Source of the DNA: RGIG8767 sp964531805
GTDB lineage: Bacteria; Bacillota; Clostridia; Lachnospirales; Lachnospiraceae
Assembly (NCBI GenBank): GCA_964531805.1
Contig: CAZHGE010000092.1
Location: 1 to 10,338, forward strand
DNA length: 10,338 nt
Reading direction: 5' to 3'
In this document: piece by piece, positions 7,107 to 10,338 of the stretch
Position numbering within the stretch: the first letter of the stretch is position 1
How the letters are laid out: every line of letters begins with the position of its first letter
Program-made: the position numbers and the translations under genes
The notes under the pieces: generated by a model
What the model was told of the DNA's origin: nothing
The model's database searches: none
Seen by the model: only the letters and a program-made list of their open reading frames with translations

Positions 7107-7147
7107 AAAAAGCCAATAACTACTAGATATAGTATTTATTGGCTTTT
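7107..7147 (+). terminator. Long hairpin terminator after the antiporter gene
   Basis: AAAAGCCAATAA (7108-7119) pairs perfectly with TTATTGGCTTTT (7136-7147). After one C/T mismatch an inner stem TACTA (7121-7125)/TAGTA (7130-7134) continues, capped by GATA. The A run before the stem and the T run after it would let it act on either strand. Confidence 0.88.
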
Positions 7148-7155
7148 GCGTTCCG

Positions 7156-7184
7156 TTGTCTTGTATTTTTATAGGCTCTATGAT
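7156..7184 (+). promoter_or_regulatory. Promoter of the TPR-protein / glgB unit
   Basis: TTGTCT (7156-7161) and TATGAT (7179-7184) are separated by exactly 17 bases. The predicted start near 7191 gives a leader of about 83 bases before the TTG start codon. It lies directly after the previous terminator, as expected for a new transcription unit. Confidence 0.72.
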
Positions 7185-7261
7185 AAACTTAAGCAAAGTG
7201 GGGATTTCTACATACAAAAAGAAGATATTATGTAAACTTTCTTACGGGAATTATAACAAAA

Positions 7262-7267
7262 GAGGTG
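7262..7267 (+). promoter_or_regulatory. Ribosome binding site that sets a TTG start
   Basis: GAGGTG lies 6 bases before TTG 7274. The in-frame GTG at 7265 is part of this motif, so it cannot be the start served by it. The next in-frame ATG is far inside the helical domain. Confidence 0.7.
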
Positions 7268-7273
7268 GACACC

Positions 7274-10072
7274 TTGGATAAGTACGAATACAAATTACGC
7301 TCGGAAGAGATTAAATCATTAATTAAAGAAAGAGACTTTGTTAAAGCAGTTGAAATTGCGGATACAATTGACTGGACACGTGTCAGAAGTGTATCAATGC
7401 TTTGTACCATTAGTGATCTGTATAAGATCAATCGTCGTTACAAAGAAGCAAAGGATCTGCTCATGCAGGCATATGAGAAGCATCCGGGAGGAAGGACCAT
7501 TCTCTATTCTCTTTGTGAACTTTGTATTAAGACAGACGATATTGTAGGAGCAATCGAATATTATAAAGAATTTGTTCAGTTAGCACCTACGGATAATGGT
7601 AAGTTTGTTCTTCAATATAAGATTTACGAAGCACAGGAAGTCAGTTTAGAAGAGCGTATTGCTGTATTAGAAGAGTTAAAGAAACGTGATTACCGTGAAA
7701 AGTGGGGGTATGAATTAGCATACTTATATCATCGTATTGGTTTGGGAACCAAGTGTGTAGAAGAGTGTGATGAGTTAATTCTCTGGTTTAGAGAAGGTAA
7801 ATATATTAAAAAGGCAATGGAGCTTAAAATGCTTCATCAGCAGCTGACAGGTGAGCAGGATGCGTTATATAAACGAATGCTGCCAGTAAAAGAGCAGGAG
7901 CAGTATGAGCAGCAGACCAAGGTTTATGAGGCACCGCCAGACGAAGAAGAAATCCAGGTAAAAACGGTCGATGTCAGCAAATATAATACGATTAATCTGC
8001 AGAGAGAATTGGCAGAGAGCATGAAAGAAGTACTGGTAGCAGATAATGCCTTTTCTCCTTTATATAGTGAAGAGCAACTGCATGAGGAAGTTCCTGCAGA
8101 AATGGAAATTCCAGAAGTAGTAGAAGAAATGGATGCAGATATGGTCGAAGTGACCGGTCCGGTTGAGATGGAAGTGGATATTTTACAGGAAGAAGAATCG
8201 GAAGAACCAGAGCAGAGGGACGATACACCTATTTTGGTATCTTCAGAGGATGAACCGGAAGAAGTAAAATCTGTATGGACAAAATCAGACCGAACAGTAG
8301 ACTATGTTCCAGGAAGCATTACAGAAGCAATCATGGCTCCTATGATGCAGGATACGGACGAGTTACAGGAAATAACCATAGAAGATGGTAATGTAGTTAT
8401 AAAAGAGCCTGTCATGGAAGATGTTATGACAGAAACCAAGGTGGCAGAATCAAATCAGATGGAAGAAGAACCGCTGCCACAGGAAGAAATGGAAGCGGTA
8501 TTAGAAGAGATGCTTGAAAAATCAGAGGATACGGCCCGTATTCATTCCCATGATTTGTCGGATACCGCAGTGATTCGTTTAGTGGAAGAGGTTAAAGAAC
8601 CCATTTCCACAATGATAAAAGAACAGGTAAGTGAAGCAGTGGAATCAGCAATCCGTGAAGACAGACCTTCTATTCGGGAAGTGATGCAGGGCAAGCCTTC
8701 ACCGGATCTTTCCCAGATAAATCCACCGGAAAAAATGGGACGTCTTTTATCGCAGGAATATGATGGTCAGATTCGTTTAGTGGTTCCGGAAGGAGAAACC
8801 GTTGAAAAACAGATCACCGGACAGCTTAATTTAGAAGATATTTTAGCGGAATGGGAAAAGACAAAGAAAGAAAACGAAGAAAAGAGAAAGATTCAAACCC
8901 AGCAGCGTCTGTTAGAACAGACAGGAACGATGTTTACGGAGTTTGAAGCAAAAGTGCGTGATGGCATTTTAGAAAAATTAGAAAATAATGAATCTATTCC
9001 GGAAAAGGTAAAAATTACAGTAGAAGAGCTTCCGGCAGTGGAAGAATTAGAGGAGATTGAAGAAGTTTCAGAATCTGTTTTAACCGAATCTGTGGCAGAA
9101 GTTATACCGGAAGAAGATTCTGTTATGGGAGAAACTGTTACAGAACTTTCAGAAGAAGAGTCCTTTGAGGAATTAGAAGAAATTCCAGAAGATACTTTCG
9201 AAGAGTCAGATATAACAGAAGAACCGGTTATAGAAGAGGAGCCAGCGACAGTTACAGAAGAGGAAGCGGGATCAGAAGAATCCGTTTCAGAGGAATCCGA
9301 GAGACAGACATATAATGAACCTGTTCGTAATATGACAGAAGAGGAAATTGCATTATTTGCACCATTTGTACAGACAAAAGGCGCACGTATCCGTTTGATG
9401 CAGTCATTAGACCAGATTAGTCTGGCTGCTTATACGGGTAATGTATTTGTGACTGGTGAAACAGCAGAAGAAGCAGTAGAACTGGCTAAAAATGTAGTTC
9501 GTGAAGTACAGATGACAGACCGGAATTTCTCCGGTAAGGTTGCAAAAGTAACAGGTCATTCTTTAAATAACCGTGATATCGAAGCTATGGTAGCGAGATT
9601 GTCAAACGGGGCTCTTATTATTGAAAAAGCAGCTGAAATGGATGCGCAGACAACAAAGGATCTGTTAAAAGCATTAAATCAGGAAAAAACAGGTATTGTT
9701 GTTGTTTTACAGGATTCCAAGAAGGCAATGCATAAGATGATGGAATATTTTACCGGTATGAAAGAAATCTTTAATGTGCACATCGAAGTAGAAGAATTAG
9801 GAGATGATGCGCTGGTTGCATATGGTAAAAAATATGCCCGTTATCTGGAATATGCAATTGATGAAATGGGTGTGCTTGCATTGCATACAAGAATTGATGA
9901 AATGCAGACAGCCGATCATATTGTTACGGTGGCAGATGTCCGCGACATTGTAGACGAAGCCATCGAGAGTGCAAATCGTAAGTCATTGCGCCACTTCACA
10001 GATGTTTTATTTGCAAAACGTTATGATGATGACGACATGATCATATTAAGAGAAAGAGATTTCCTTGAATAA
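7274..10072 (+). CDS. Large acidic protein: TPR-like N-terminus, Glu-rich linker, degenerate AAA+ C-terminus; function unknown
   Basis: I do not recognise a named gene for this 932-residue protein (numbering from TTG 7274). Residues about 1-200 are paired amphipathic helices with a TPR-like rhythm, for example YKEAKDLLMQAYEKHPGG near 56-73 and AIEYYKEFVQLAP near 93-105. Residues about 205-685 are extremely Glu-rich and probably disordered, interrupted by more ordered islands near 425-500 and 510-545 (GQLNLEDILAEWEK). Residues about 690-930 are globular. They follow the layout of a CbbX/SpoVK-type AAA+ ATPase, but the Walker A position reads VFVTGETAEEA (724-734, no GKT lysine), the Walker B position reads ALIIEKA (780-786, no DE pair), and a sensor-1-like strand IVVVLQD (808-814) and helical lid follow. 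No signal peptide or membrane segment is seen, so it is cytosolic. glgB follows after 23 bases, hinting at a scaffold or regulator for glycogen metabolism (inference). Confidence 0.85.
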   Translation: MDKYEYKLRSEEIKSLIKERDFVKAVEIADTIDWTRVRSVSMLCTISDLYKINRRYKEAKDLLMQAYEKHPGGRTILYSLCELCIKTDDIVGAIEYYKEFVQLAPTDNGKFVLQYKIYEAQEVSLEERIAVLEELKKRDYREKWGYELAYLYHRIGLGTKCVEECDELILWFREGKYIKKAMELKMLHQQLTGEQDALYKRMLPVKEQEQYEQQTKVYEAPPDEEEIQVKTVDVSKYNTINLQRELAESMKEVLVADNAFSPLYSEEQLHEEVPAEMEIPEVVEEMDADMVEVTGPVEMEVDILQEEESEEPEQRDDTPILVSSEDEPEEVKSVWTKSDRTVDYVPGSITEAIMAPMMQDTDELQEITIEDGNVVIKEPVMEDVMTETKVAESNQMEEEPLPQEEMEAVLEEMLEKSEDTARIHSHDLSDTAVIRLVEEVKEPISTMIKEQVSEAVESAIREDRPSIREVMQGKPSPDLSQINPPEKMGRLLSQEYDGQIRLVVPEGETVEKQITGQLNLEDILAEWEKTKKENEEKRKIQTQQRLLEQTGTMFTEFEAKVRDGILEKLENNESIPEKVKITVEELPAVEELEEIEEVSESVLTESVAEVIPEEDSVMGETVTELSEEESFEELEEIPEDTFEESDITEEPVIEEEPATVTEEEAGSEESVSEESERQTYNEPVRNMTEEEIALFAPFVQTKGARIRLMQSLDQISLAAYTGNVFVTGETAEEAVELAKNVVREVQMTDRNFSGKVAKVTGHSLNNRDIEAMVARLSNGALIIEKAAEMDAQTTKDLLKALNQEKTGIVVVLQDSKKAMHKMMEYFTGMKEIFNVHIEVEELGDDALVAYGKKYARYLEYAIDEMGVLALHTRIDEMQTADHIVTVADVRDIVDEAIESANRKSLRHFTDVLFAKRYDDDDMIILRERDFLE

Positions 10073-10079
10073 AAAGAGT

Positions 10080-10085
10080 GGGGAG
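10080..10085 (+). promoter_or_regulatory. Ribosome binding site of glgB
   Basis: GGGGAG lies 10 bases before ATG 10096, inside the 23-base gap after the large acidic protein. No promoter or terminator fits in that gap, so co-transcription is likely. Confidence 0.65.
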
Positions 10086-10095
10086 AGTAAAGAAA

Positions 10096-10338
10096 ATGGC
10101 AAAGAAGACTTTGGAGAAGGTATTTATTTCAGAAGCAGACCAGTATCTGTTTGCAGAAGGTACACATTATGACATCTACAAAAAATTAGGTGCTCATGTT
10201 TCGGAAGAAGATGGTGTTAAGGGTATGTATTTTGCAGTATGGGCACCCAATGCAAAATATGTACATGTAATTGGTGATTTTAACCAGTGGAATGAATTTT
10301 CCCATCAGATGCAGAGATTGGGACCGGGGGGTATCCAT
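10096..10338 (+). CDS. glgB: 1,4-alpha-glucan branching enzyme, N-terminal part (truncated by window end)
   Basis: The 81 codons visible encode the beginning of a GlgB-type branching enzyme, which transfers alpha-1,4 glucan segments to make alpha-1,6 branches in glycogen. Recognisable blocks are YLFAEGTHYDIYKKLGAH (17-34), typical of the GlgB N-terminus, and FAVWAPNAKYVHVIGDFNQWN (46-66), the start of the CBM48/isoamylase-N beta-sandwich with its conserved WAPNA and GDFN.WN elements. The catalytic GH13 barrel lies beyond the window, so its active site cannot be checked. No other glycogen gene is in view. The position right after the large acidic protein suggests one transcript from the promoter at 7156-7184. 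A different CBM48-GH13 enzyme is possible but less likely, given the start of the protein. Confidence 0.9.
   Translation, partial: MAKKTLEKVFISEADQYLFAEGTHYDIYKKLGAHVSEEDGVKGMYFAVWAPNAKYVHVIGDFNQWNEFSHQMQRLGPGGIH

Noticed and set aside
6597..7217. 206-codon open frame on the minus strand across the end of the NhaC-type gene and its terminator
   Set aside because: It is antisense to conserved coding sequence and would run through the strong hairpin at 7107-7147. Its product resembles no known protein.
7230..7235. ATG-TAA minimal start-stop in the leader of the large protein
   Set aside because: There is no convincing ribosome binding site and a six-base motif is expected by chance.
8060..9300. 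Tandem-repeat appearance of the GAAGAA-rich stretch
   Set aside because: It is glutamate-rich low complexity; no fixed repeat unit or period could be seen in DNA or protein.

Overview
The window looks like chromosomal DNA from a low-GC Firmicute, most likely a Clostridia member close to Lachnospiraceae. This rests on AT-rich codon use, strong purine-rich ribosome binding sites, sigma-A type promoters, U-tailed hairpin terminators, and protein flavours typical of gut clostridia. The family assignment is inference from protein style, since no search was possible. Nothing suggests a phage, plasmid, insertion sequence or CRISPR array.

Layout: bases 1-55 hold the 5' part of a tRNA-Lys(CTT) gene on the minus strand, with a clear promoter behind it. 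Everything else reads on the plus strand. A first unit, tatD-rsmA(ksgA), covers a metal-dependent TatD nuclease and the 16S rRNA dimethyltransferase, and ends at a hairpin terminator near 1924-1970. A second unit (2062-7062) starts from its own promoter. It encodes a KdpD-like sensor kinase that lacks the usual cytoplasmic KdpD/Usp input domains, a KdpE-like response regulator that overlaps it, a Na+/phosphate cotransporter fused to a PhoU-like domain, and an NhaC-type Na+/H+ antiporter. It closes with a long hairpin at 7107-7147. A third unit starts from a good promoter at 7156-7184. It encodes a 932-residue protein with a TPR-like N-terminus, a very acidic middle and what appears to be a degenerate AAA+ C-terminus, followed 23 bases later by glgB (glycogen branching enzyme), which runs off the window end.

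How the parts fit: tatD and rsmA are housekeeping genes commonly found together. The second unit reads as an ion-homeostasis module: a membrane sensor and regulator placed directly before two sodium-coupled transporters, with no kdpFABC potassium pump in the window. The third unit ties an uncharacterised scaffold-like protein to glycogen synthesis. The least explained object is that large protein, whose C-terminus keeps the order of AAA+ elements while losing the Walker A lysine and the Walker B acidic pair. Its linkage to glgB and the unusual sensor/transporter operon are the two points most worth following up.
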